From NCBI GenBank assembly GCA_018333785.1, contig JAGXSU010000005.1, positions 1 to 38,126 of the forward strand: a stretch of 38,126 bases of DNA. The letters run 5' to 3'. The first letter of the stretch is position 1; every line of letters starts with the position of its first letter. Source of the stretch: Methylomicrobium sp. Its GTDB lineage: Bacteria > Pseudomonadota > Gammaproteobacteria > Methylococcales > Methylomonadaceae. The position numbers and the translations under genes were made by a program. A model generated the notes under the pieces. That model saw nothing but the letters and a program-made list of their open reading frames with translations. It had not been told where the DNA came from and did no database searches. Shown here piece after piece: positions 26,557-34,989 of the stretch.

Positions 26557-27951
26557 ATGAAATCAGAGTTTGATATTTGCATTATCGGCGCAGGTATGGC
26601 GGGCGCCACCATCAGTGCTTATCTCGCTCCAAAAGGCATCAGGATCGCTTTAATCGATCATTGCTATAAAGAGAAAAAGCGTATTGTCGGTGAATTGCTT
26701 CAACCAGGCGCCGTGTTATCACTTGAGAACATGGGTCTCAAGCATTGTCTGGATGGTTTTGAGGCACAGCGGGTGAATGGCTATGCGCTACTGCAAGGTA
26801 ACGAAGAAACGACCATTCCTTATCCGCATCAACTTGAGGGAGTAGGGCTGCATAATGGCCGGTTTTTGCAGCAAATTAGAGCTTCTGCTTTGCAAAATGA
26901 ATCAGTCACACAAATACATGGCAAGGCAGTGCAACTACTGGAAAACGATAAGAATGAAATTATCGGCGTGAGTTACCGGGAATCGCATACGTCCCAGATA
27001 AAATCAATTTATGCGCCTTTAACCATTACCAGCGATGGGTTCTTTTCAAATTTCAGAGCGCATCTCAGCAATAACGAAAAAACCGTAACCTCTTATTTCA
27101 TCGGCCTGATTTTAAAAGACTGTGAAATGCCTTTTCCGCAACATGGTCATGTATTTTTATCGGGTCCAACGCCTTTTATCTGTTACCCGATTTCCAATAA
27201 CGAAGTCAGGCTCTTAATCGATTTTCCCGGCGATCAGTTACCCAGAAACTTTTTGCTGAAAGAGCATTTAGAAACCAATGTAACGCCTTATATTCCCGCC
27301 TGTATGGCTAACAGTTATGCACAAGCTTTGCAGGAAGGCGGATTTAAGGTCATGCCTAATCATTACATGGCGGCAAAACCCAAAATAAGAAAGGGTGCCG
27401 TCATGCTGGGAGACGCCTTGAACATGCGTCATCCATTGACCGGGGGCGGATTGACCGCGGTGTTTTCCGATATTGAAATATTGAGCGCGCACCTACTGGC
27501 CATGCCTGATTTTAGTAATATCGATTTGCTTCACGAAAAAATCGAAGCCTATTATCAGGACCGAAAAATTGCCAATGCCAATCTTAATATTCTTGCCAAT
27601 GCACTTTATGCGGTTATGTCGAATGATTTGCTTAAAATGGCTGTGTTTAAATACCTGCAGTGCGGCGGCGCCAATGCTCAGGAATCGATAGCTGTTTTAG
27701 CGGGTTTAAACAGGAAACATTTTTCATTGATTAAACAATTCTGCTTTTTGGCGGTATTCGGTGCCGGCAATTTAATCCGTCACAATAGTGCGAATATACC
27801 CAAGGCGCTAAAACTGCTTCTGGATGCGTTTACCATCATCAAGCCCTTGATAAAAAATGAAATTCCGTTATTTTCATTTTTATATCCTTATCAAGCCAAA
27901 ATAAAATCTTTTGCCTATTTCGGGTATGGCGCAAATATAGACAGGTCCTGA
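26557..27951 (+). CDS. smo: Squalene monooxygenase (epoxidase)
   Basis: This 464-residue FAD enzyme makes 2,3-oxidosqualene from squalene and oxygen. The N-terminal Rossmann motif GAGMAG lies at 11-16 in FDICIIGAGMAGATISAYL. The second FAD motif is GDALNMRHPLTGGGLTAV from Gly285, the family signature. Residues 350-464 carry hydrophobic helices for membrane contact. It is as short as other bacterial members and lacks the long N-terminal anchor of the eukaryotic enzyme. It follows the cyclase on the same strand and provides its substrate. A 395-base gap with an inverted repeat separates it from sdmB. Confidence 0.94.
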   Translation: MKSEFDICIIGAGMAGATISAYLAPKGIRIALIDHCYKEKKRIVGELLQPGAVLSLENMGLKHCLDGFEAQRVNGYALLQGNEETTIPYPHQLEGVGLHNGRFLQQIRASALQNESVTQIHGKAVQLLENDKNEIIGVSYRESHTSQIKSIYAPLTITSDGFFSNFRAHLSNNEKTVTSYFIGLILKDCEMPFPQHGHVFLSGPTPFICYPISNNEVRLLIDFPGDQLPRNFLLKEHLETNVTPYIPACMANSYAQALQEGGFKVMPNHYMAAKPKIRKGAVMLGDALNMRHPLTGGGLTAVFSDIEILSAHLLAMPDFSNIDLLHEKIEAYYQDRKIANANLNILANALYAVMSNDLLKMAVFKYLQCGGANAQESIAVLAGLNRKHFSLIKQFCFLAVFGAGNLIRHNSANIPKALKLLLDAFTIIKPLIKNEIPLFSFLYPYQAKIKSFAYFGYGANIDRS

Positions 27952-28078
27952 TTCATGCCGTTTCCGAATGGAGCTTTCCTCCGAAAGCCATGCCCTGTTT
28001 TTAGTTGCAAAACGCTTGTCGCCTGGCAAAAAGTTAAAAAAATTCCTGATTATAAAGATGCTTCAGCAACAATGTCTT

Positions 28079-28167
28079 TCCGGTAGGGATTGCCGGAATC
28101 CAGAGTACAAGGATGTGTTCGGCGCTCGCTATCCATGGCATCTGGATCTCGGCAATCCCTGCCGAGA
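28079..28167. repeat. Long inverted repeat (MITE/REP-like)
   Basis: Arms of about 26 bases (28079-28104 and 28142-28167) match inversely at most positions around GGATTGCCG/CGGCAATCC and are separated by 37 bases. The arms read TCCGGTAGGGATTGCCGGAA and, inverted, TCTCGGCAGGGATTGCCGAG. The layout is that of a short palindromic mobile or REP-type element. It lies in the 395-base gap between smo and sdmB; a 67-codon frame across it is not a credible gene. Confidence 0.7.
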
Positions 28168-28346
28168 GTAATTACAAAATTTTTGTGAATGCCGAATTTA
28201 TGATGATAATCGCCAAGAGCAGAATAATTCTCTCTTTTGATCCCGTAGTTTTACCGGACCGTTTTTAAAGCAATGACTATGACATCCAAACCCTTTATTC
28301 TGTTGTTCCGGCTGCACAGTCTTTGGCGCTTACGTGATTTAATGCA

Positions 28347-29363
28347 ATGAGCGCAGGTATCTCGCTCGTTACAGGAGCCACCGGTCACTTAGGTGCTAAC
28401 CTCGTCCGCCGCCTGCTAGAAGAAGGCGAGCAAGTTCGGGTGATGATGCGGTCCGAACGGGATAATGGGGCCTTGGATGGCCTCGATGTGGAGCGTGTGT
28501 TCGCGGATCTGCGTGATGGCGAGGCGGTATCGATCGCTTTGCGGGGGTGTGCCCGTGTTTATCATTGTGCGGCTTTGGTTTCGACCATTGAAGGAAATGC
28601 AGCCCATAAGCGCGAAATTTTTGATACCAACGTCAAAGGAACAATCCATATACTCCAGGCCGCCGAGCGCCACGGTGTCGATAAAGTGGTTGTTTCCGGA
28701 TCGCTCAGTGCAACCGGCTACGAGCCAGATCGTTCAAGTCACGAGGGCATGCCGTTTTATCCTTTCGATCGGCATCTGCCTTATGGATTTACCAAGCATC
28801 TTACCGAGCATGAGTGCCTGAAGGCACATGCCAACGGACTCAATGTGGTTGTCGCGACCTCCTGTGCGATCATCGGTCCTCACGATTATGTACCCTCACG
28901 AATGGGCCGTGTACTCATTGATTATGCTCATGGCTCTTTGCGTGCCTACATTCCGGGGGGGTTCGAATTCGTATCCAGCCGGGATATCGCCGAAGGCCAC
29001 CTTTTAGCGATGCGGCATGGGCGTTCCGGGCAGAAATACATATTCAGCACCGGCTATGCCAGCGTTGACGACCTGATGGAGATGTTCAGGGAAGTTACCG
29101 GTCGTCCCTTGCCCCGTCTGAAATTGTCGCCTTTCCTGATGGCCATGTTGGCAGAAGTGGCTGACAAGACCTGGTATAAAGTATTTCCCAACCTGCCCAG
29201 ACGCTTTACACCGGGTGCAGTGCGCTTGCTTCAGATGCGGCGGCGCGCTGATCATGACAAGGCAAAACAGGAATTGGGCTATCAGCCCACCCAACTGCCT
29301 CAAGCGGTGCAGGAAGCCTACGATGATTTCGTCCGCCGGGGCTTAATCGTTACTGCCAAGTAA
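28347..29363 (+). CDS. sdmB: Sterol C-4 demethylation dehydrogenase/decarboxylase SdmB
   Basis: This 338-residue NAD(P)-dependent enzyme is of the 3-beta-hydroxysteroid dehydrogenase/epimerase family. The nucleotide motif TGATGHLG has Gly10, Gly13 and Gly16, and the catalytic pair is Tyr146 and Lys150 (PYGFTKH). In bacterial C-4 demethylation, SdmB acts after the Rieske oxygenase SdmA, decarboxylating the C-4 acid while handling the 3-hydroxyl/ketone. The direct neighbourhood of sdmA 37 bases downstream supports this over a generic epimerase. Its coding sequence appears more GC-rich than the cyclase gene before it. Confidence 0.9.
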   Translation: MSAGISLVTGATGHLGANLVRRLLEEGEQVRVMMRSERDNGALDGLDVERVFADLRDGEAVSIALRGCARVYHCAALVSTIEGNAAHKREIFDTNVKGTIHILQAAERHGVDKVVVSGSLSATGYEPDRSSHEGMPFYPFDRHLPYGFTKHLTEHECLKAHANGLNVVVATSCAIIGPHDYVPSRMGRVLIDYAHGSLRAYIPGGFEFVSSRDIAEGHLLAMRHGRSGQKYIFSTGYASVDDLMEMFREVTGRPLPRLKLSPFLMAMLAEVADKTWYKVFPNLPRRFTPGAVRLLQMRRRADHDKAKQELGYQPTQLPQAVQEAYDDFVRRGLIVTAK

Positions 29364-29400
29364 ATCGCCCCCCTCTTAACCACCTAACTGAGTTCCGAAG

Positions 29401-30507
29401 ATGAAGAATGCGCAGACGAAATCCCCACCCCCTTCCTTTTCTGAAGCTAAAAATTCGCGGCAAAAAGCCCGCGCGTCCGGAATGGATCCGAATCGCTGGT
29501 TCGTAGTGGAATACGACAACGCAGTAAAAAAAGGTCAGGTTAAAGAGGTAATTTTTTCGAATACCTCAATTGCCCTTTTTCGCGGTGAAGACGGTAAACT
29601 TGCGGCCGTTCGTAACCTCTGCATGCACCGTCAGCTAAAGTTGACACATGGCGCAGTAGACAAGTGCACTTTGCGTTGCGCTTACCACGGTTGGGCCTAC
29701 AACAGAGACGGCTGGCTGGAGGATTACTCCCATGACAGTTTTGGCAACCCGCTAATCAAGAAACAATTACGGACTTATCCCGTGCAAGTCCGCTACGGTC
29801 TAATCTGGTTGTTCCCCGGAGAACCTGAACTTGCCGTTGAACGCAAGATACCGGAAATTCCCGAACTTACCGGCGCCGATACCTGGGCCAACTTTGCTGT
29901 GGATTACACATGGCGCACGCATCATTCAATGGTGATTGAAAATATCTGCGATTTTTCTCATGCCTTCCTGCACAGGAAATACAAGCCTTTTATCGATGCC
30001 AAACTGACCCACCATGAAAGCAATGAAGATAGGGTTTATTTGACATACGATGCCTTTATGGCCGGGGGGCGGATTTCCGGGATTTTTGTTGACCGTAACC
30101 GCGTCAATACCCGTTCCATCGAGTTATGCTATGAATATCCCTACCAATGGACCAACACCGGGGACAGCATCAAGAATTGGTCGTTCATGTTGCCTATTGA
30201 TGAACGAACCACGCGAGTCTTTTTCCTGTTTTATTTCGATGCGCTCATCATTCCGCTGATTTCGTTAAAAACCCCGAAATGGCTGACCCAAATGGTCCTG
30301 AATATCGCCAAGCCTTTGGTATTCAAACCCATCCTTAATGAAGACGGTGTTGCCCTGGAAGCCGAACAATTAGGTTACGAATCTTACTGGGATGCAGCTC
30401 CCATCGAACTCAATCCAGTAGTACCCCTTTTCCAGAGATTGACCGCACGCAAGTGGGAAAAATATCTGGAACGTTCTAAACCCCCTCTAGTTGTCGGCAC
30501 GAATTAA
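29401..30507 (+). CDS. sdmA: Rieske-type sterol C-4 methyl oxygenase SdmA
   Basis: This 368-residue oxygenase has a Rieske 2Fe-2S domain with Cys74-x-His76 and Cys93-x2-His96 (NLCMHRQ...RCAYHGW) and a catalytic domain with a mononuclear iron site at His187 and His191 in NICDFSHAFLHRK. SdmA oxidises a C-4 methyl group of the sterol to the acid, which SdmB then removes. It replaces the unrelated ERG25-type oxidase of eukaryotes. Near the C-terminus hydrophobic stretches (ALIIPLISL) may touch the membrane. No reductase partner is encoded in the window. It is followed closely by bstA. Confidence 0.93.
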   Translation: MKNAQTKSPPPSFSEAKNSRQKARASGMDPNRWFVVEYDNAVKKGQVKEVIFSNTSIALFRGEDGKLAAVRNLCMHRQLKLTHGAVDKCTLRCAYHGWAYNRDGWLEDYSHDSFGNPLIKKQLRTYPVQVRYGLIWLFPGEPELAVERKIPEIPELTGADTWANFAVDYTWRTHHSMVIENICDFSHAFLHRKYKPFIDAKLTHHESNEDRVYLTYDAFMAGGRISGIFVDRNRVNTRSIELCYEYPYQWTNTGDSIKNWSFMLPIDERTTRVFFLFYFDALIIPLISLKTPKWLTQMVLNIAKPLVFKPILNEDGVALEAEQLGYESYWDAAPIELNPVVPLFQRLTARKWEKYLERSKPPLVVGTN

Positions 30508-30526
30508 GTTAAACAACCCTCTTTAT

Positions 30527-33241
30527 ATGAATATCAGCCAGCGTGCCGCCAAGATAGCGGAATACTTTGCCCGAAATCCCAAGAAGATACTTGGACTGGC
30601 CTTGATTTTGTCGATTCTGGCAGGTTTGTTAACGTTACAACTTCCGGTCCACACCTCACGACAAGCTTTGCTCCCTCAGAACACGGCAGTCGCCGGGCGC
30701 TTTAACGATTTTTTGAAAAACTTTGGTGCAGCTTCGGATCTGATAGTGGTTCTGGAGGGTGCGCCGCGCAACGAATTGGAATCATTTGCCAACGATCTGG
30801 CCGCCAGACTCAGATCGGAACCTGAAATAGGCCAAGCGACCTCGCGTCTCGATATCGCATTTTTTCTGGACCATGCTTATTTGCTGATGCCGCCTGAGGG
30901 CATTGACAAGCTTGCTGCGATAGCGAATCAACCCTCCTTGATTGAAGGCGGTTTGGAGCAAAACCTGCTCAAAGCATTAGGCTGGAGCAAAGGCAATTCT
31001 CCGCTGGGCGGGACTGACATCGATTTGACTACGGCGGAAACAAGCCTGAATCTGGCGACTTTTTTCCTGGAAGAATGGCTGCGCTGGTTGTCCTCTGAAA
31101 CTGTTCCTGCCGGTGTGGACTGGAACAGCCTGCTCGTTAAAAACGGGGCAGGCCGCATGAATGATGGTTACTTTACCTCGCGTGATGGGCGGATGTTGTT
31201 TTTGTTCGTTCATCCGAAAAACCCTTCGGGAAACTTCGAGAATCTTGGACCCTTTGTAGACAAGGTCAAACAGGTATCGGCGGAGCTGGCTGAGCAAGCC
31301 AAAGCTGCAGGCCGAACACCGCCCATTTTGGGGCTGAGCGGCTTGCCTGCCATCGAGTACGAGGAATATGTCAACCTTCGCAAGGACATGATGCTGGTGA
31401 CGTTGACTTCCGCTTTTCTAGTCGCTGCGTTGATTCTGTTGGTGGTGCGAAGCTTGCGTTGGGCCGCGCTGATTTTTGTTCCTATGGGGCTGGGCGTGCT
31501 CTGGAGTTTGGGATTGGCCTTGCTTACGGTGGGTCATCTCAATATGATTACCGCAGCCTTTATCGCCATTTTGTTCGGTCTTGGCGCAGACTACGGCATT
31601 TTTACCTCCTCACGCATTGCCGAGGAGCGTCGTACAGGCAAACCGTTAATTCAAGCGATAAGCGATGGCGTCGGCTCATCCTTTATCGCAGTGTTAACCG
31701 CGGGTGGTGCTTCATTACTGATCTTCAGTGTTCTGGCTACCGTAGATTTTCCAGGCTTTGCCGAGCTCGGTGTGATAGCGGCCATGGGTGTGCTGATGAT
31801 TCTGATCAGTACCTGGATGGTTCAGCCGGCACTCTACGTTTTACTTCCGCCCAAACTCAGCGACACCGCTGCGCCAGTTAAGCCTTCATTTTCAGTCGGA
31901 ACCCGCAAATCAAGCGCTGCATTGCCAATGCCTGTCGCGCTGGTTCTCGTCACAATAGCCCTAAGCGGCGCTGTCTTTGGCGGCTTCAAGGGCTCGGCCA
32001 TTCAATTCGACTACGATGTGCTGGCCATGTTGCCTAAAGATTCCACGGCGGCTCATTACCAGCAGCGTATGGTAGCGGAAAGCGATTACCAGGCGGAAGT
32101 CATTATTTTTACGGCCAAGGACTTGGCTGAAGCCCGGCGCATCACCAGCGAGGCAGGCAATCTCAAGACAATTGCCCAAGTACAGTCGCTGACCAATCTG
32201 TTTCCTCCCGATGCGGACCAACGCCTTCAAAAAGCGGTGAGTATCGGTGACGCATTTTCCCGGACAGACTCGGCCAAACAGATCGCCGGACTGACTGAGT
32301 CGGGTCTGTCTGCAAAATCATTCGAGTTATTGCAGGAATTGCTGCAAAACAGCGCGAGTGTCATAGATGAAGCTCAGGAGCAGGCTTTTTCGGCAGGACA
32401 TTCCAAACTGGTCGAAAGTCTGGAGGTATTGCGAGTGCAGCTTTCGGCCATTTCAGAAAAGCTCGCTACAGAGGGTGAACAGGGCCGAGTGCGTAGCGAG
32501 AGTTTTTTACGCGCTTTATTGTCCGGAGCGGATACCGGACTCAAAATGATCGCGTCATGGCGGCAGGTTCACCCGCTTACGCCGGATCAGTTACCACCCG
32601 CACTGCGGGACCGCTTCTTCGCTGCTGACGGCAGTATCGCAATCTATGCTTTCCCTGCAAAAACCGTGTACGACCCCGTCAATCTTGACGCGCTGATCAA
32701 CGATGTTTATAGCGTTTCGCCCAATGCGACCGGCTTTCCTACGACACATCAAGAGTTTGCCAAGGCCGTGGTTGAAAGTTTCACCCAGGGCACGCAGTTG
32801 GCTCTGGGCTTATGTTTACTTTGGGTCATGGCGGCGACACGCAGCTTGCGCGGCTTCGCGTTGGCGGCGCTGCCCTTGTTAATTGGTGGGGGCTGGATGC
32901 TGGGAATAATGGCGCTGGCAGGCATGAGCTACAATTACGCCAATATCGTTGCCTTGCCCTTGGTCATCGCGTTAGCGGTCGATTACGGCGTTTGGTTCAG
33001 CTACCGCTGGAATGAATTAAAGAGCCATACGCCTTTGCAAGTCAGCCTGAACGTCGGTAAGACCATCGGATTGGCCGCCGGAACGTCTTTGGCAGGTCTG
33101 GGTGCTATCACTTTGGCCAGCTACCGGGGCGTATCCTCTTTGGGTATCAGTATCACCATAGGCTTGGTGTGCTGCCTCACCGCAACTCTCGTCGTGGCTC
33201 CTGCCATTGGACAGTTACTTGATTTCAAGAGAAAACCCTAA
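30527..33241 (+). CDS. bstA: RND-family sterol transporter BstA
   Basis: This 904-residue inner-membrane protein is of the RND/MMPL type, related to HpnN. It has the usual two halves, each with one membrane helix, a large periplasmic loop and five more helices. The proton-relay-like positions appear in FGLGADYGIFTSSR and ALAVDYGVWFSYRW. BstA is thought to move sterols out of the inner membrane, handing them to BstB. The frame is open from a TTG at 30491 that overlaps sdmA, but the ATG at 30527 after the sdmA stop is preferred; neither has a clear ribosome site. Its stop overlaps the bstB start by one base (TAATG). Confidence 0.92.
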   Translation: MNISQRAAKIAEYFARNPKKILGLALILSILAGLLTLQLPVHTSRQALLPQNTAVAGRFNDFLKNFGAASDLIVVLEGAPRNELESFANDLAARLRSEPEIGQATSRLDIAFFLDHAYLLMPPEGIDKLAAIANQPSLIEGGLEQNLLKALGWSKGNSPLGGTDIDLTTAETSLNLATFFLEEWLRWLSSETVPAGVDWNSLLVKNGAGRMNDGYFTSRDGRMLFLFVHPKNPSGNFENLGPFVDKVKQVSAELAEQAKAAGRTPPILGLSGLPAIEYEEYVNLRKDMMLVTLTSAFLVAALILLVVRSLRWAALIFVPMGLGVLWSLGLALLTVGHLNMITAAFIAILFGLGADYGIFTSSRIAEERRTGKPLIQAISDGVGSSFIAVLTAGGASLLIFSVLATVDFPGFAELGVIAAMGVLMILISTWMVQPALYVLLPPKLSDTAAPVKPSFSVGTRKSSAALPMPVALVLVTIALSGAVFGGFKGSAIQFDYDVLAMLPKDSTAAHYQQRMVAESDYQAEVIIFTAKDLAEARRITSEAGNLKTIAQVQSLTNLFPPDADQRLQKAVSIGDAFSRTDSAKQIAGLTESGLSAKSFELLQELLQNSASVIDEAQEQAFSAGHSKLVESLEVLRVQLSAISEKLATEGEQGRVRSESFLRALLSGADTGLKMIASWRQVHPLTPDQLPPALRDRFFAADGSIAIYAFPAKTVYDPVNLDALINDVYSVSPNATGFPTTHQEFAKAVVESFTQGTQLALGLCLLWVMAATRSLRGFALAALPLLIGGGWMLGIMALAGMSYNYANIVALPLVIALAVDYGVWFSYRWNELKSHTPLQVSLNVGKTIGLAAGTSLAGLGAITLASYRGVSSLGISITIGLVCCLTATLVVAPAIGQLLDFKRKP

Positions 33242-34080
33242 TGCAAAAAATTTGTCTCTTTATTCTTGCCGGTCTGGCGGCTTCCTTTATTACCAATGCC
33301 GCACCTGATTCAGAAATGATCGTGGTGTGCTATCCGGGCGGATCCGTCAATGCAAAAGACGCCAACGGAGCAATGACTTCGATGTTGCGCGTGGTTGAAC
33401 GTGTCGGTCAATGGAAAGAGAATAGCTTTAACAGTGTGTTTACGGCCAAATCGGACGAATGCAGAAAACAGATGGCCGATAATAAACCCAAGTTCGCCAT
33501 CACCTCGTTGGGGCTTTTTCTGGAATTACGCGATCAACACAACCTGGTTCCTGTAGTTCAACCCAAAATTAAAGGGCTTACCCATGAACGTTACCGGGTC
33601 ATGGTTCAGAAAGACAAGTACAAGAATCTGGATGAGCTTAAAGGTAAAACACTAGGCGGCACCGCCCTGGAAGAATCCTCCTTCATTGGCAAAATCGTTT
33701 TTGCCGGAAAATACGACCCCGACACTTTCTTTGTCTTACAAAAATCCAATCAGGCAATTCGTGCCTTGCGCTCTTTGAATAAAGGAGAACTGGACGCGGT
33801 CATCTTGAACGAGCAACAATTTGGCGGCCTCTCTTCGCTCCAAATGGATACGGCTCTTGAAGCCGTCTTTACCTCCGAGGAAATTCCACTGATGGGCGTT
33901 GTAGCCAACAGCGCCACAACGACAGAGGACGAGCGCGCTCGTTTTGGTAAGGCATTGGAAGGCATGTGCTCCGACAGCGAAGGCAAAAAGCTGTGCGAGC
34001 TGTTTGGGGTGGAAGCCTTTGCGACTGTCGACTCTGCAGTGTTTGATCCCATGATCGAGCTGTGGGCAACCGGGCAATAA
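33241..34080 (+). CDS. bstB: Periplasmic sterol-binding protein BstB
   Basis: This 279-residue protein has a signal peptide (residues 1-20, ending FITNA) and a two-lobed periplasmic-binding fold like phosphonate/PhnD-type proteins (MIVVCYPGG; LKGKTLGGTALEESSFIG; GELDAVILNEQQFGG). Methylococcus BstB is known to bind C-4-methylated sterols despite this fold, and the position between bstA and bstC makes the same role likely. It should shuttle sterol across the periplasm. The start is coupled to bstA and the stop lies one base before the bstC ATG. Confidence 0.92.
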   Translation: MQKICLFILAGLAASFITNAAPDSEMIVVCYPGGSVNAKDANGAMTSMLRVVERVGQWKENSFNSVFTAKSDECRKQMADNKPKFAITSLGLFLELRDQHNLVPVVQPKIKGLTHERYRVMVQKDKYKNLDELKGKTLGGTALEESSFIGKIVFAGKYDPDTFFVLQKSNQAIRALRSLNKGELDAVILNEQQFGGLSSLQMDTALEAVFTSEEIPLMGVVANSATTTEDERARFGKALEGMCSDSEGKKLCELFGVEAFATVDSAVFDPMIELWATGQ

Positions 34081-34081
34081 G

Positions 34082-34885
34082 ATGGAGAATAAAACACGGC
34101 TTGTTCCGCCGCTTGTGTTGCTGACATTGCTGGCCGGTTGTGCCGGTTTGCCGCGTGATCAGGTGCAGACAGAACTGCCGGATGATTGTCCTAAACTATC
34201 CGCTGCATCTTTGGTCGAGGAGCAAAACCGGTTGGGTCCTTTGACAGATACCCCTACCTTGACGTGTGCGCGGATCGTTCTTCGCAATAGTCAGGATCCA
34301 GCAGTGCTGAGTACTTCGCTAGCGAGTCGCTTGTCCCTGCTTTTGGCCGAGCGTGAAATGGACCAAAACCAACGCGAGAAATTAGCTGCCGAAGGGGTTG
34401 GCTTTGCCGAAGCCGCTTTGCAACAAGGAGGGCGCGGCGATGGGGCGGTGCATTATTATTTAGCCGCTAACCTGGGGCTTTCGGTACGCGAACACATGAC
34501 CCAGGCCATGGGGAGCCTCGGTCGTCTGGAAGACGAAATGAAGCAAGCGGTGGCTTTGAGTCCGGACATTGACAGCGGCGGACCGCTAAGATTATTGGGG
34601 ATGCTTTATCTCAAGGCACCGGCTTGGCCCAACGGTATCGGAGACCTCGACAAGGCCCTGGAATTGTTGGAAAAGGCAGCCAAGGAACATCCAGGCCACC
34701 CGCTTAACCACCTGTTTTATGCTCAGGCGCTTTGGGCCGACGGTGACGAAGCGAATCTAACGCAGATAAAAGCCGAATTGGCGCAAGCGGAAAAGTTTTT
34801 GGATGAAGGTGATTGGGGATACAACACAAAGCCCTGGAAAAATGAATTCGCAGAATTTGCTCAAGAGTTTCAGCAGGCGGATTGA
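34082..34885 (+). CDS. bstC: Outer-membrane-associated sterol-binding lipoprotein BstC
   Basis: This 267-residue protein starts with a lipoprotein signal ending in the lipobox LLAGC at about residue 20. The rest is helical, with repeat-like pairs of helices resembling TPR units (GDLDKALELLEKAAKEHPGHPLNHLFYAQALWADGDEA). BstC of Methylococcus is a helical sterol binder that completes the transfer towards the outer membrane, which fits a lipid anchor. It is the last gene of the tightly packed bstABC group. A weak palindrome, GGATTA-AGC-TAATCC (34973-34987), lies before the convergent RND gene. Confidence 0.9.
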   Translation: MENKTRLVPPLVLLTLLAGCAGLPRDQVQTELPDDCPKLSAASLVEEQNRLGPLTDTPTLTCARIVLRNSQDPAVLSTSLASRLSLLLAEREMDQNQREKLAAEGVGFAEAALQQGGRGDGAVHYYLAANLGLSVREHMTQAMGSLGRLEDEMKQAVALSPDIDSGGPLRLLGMLYLKAPAWPNGIGDLDKALELLEKAAKEHPGHPLNHLFYAQALWADGDEANLTQIKAELAQAEKFLDEGDWGYNTKPWKNEFAEFAQEFQQAD

Positions 34886-34989
34886 TCGCCAGAAAAAATA
34901 AACGGATTGAAAATTTGTCAGCCATTCCCAGTTTGATGATAACGAAGGGTATGCGAAAGCTTAAATGAAGCCGGATTAAGCTAATCCAA

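Noticed and set aside
27968-28171. 67-codon frame after smo
   Set aside because: It spans the inverted repeat at 28079-28167 and shows no protein-like features.
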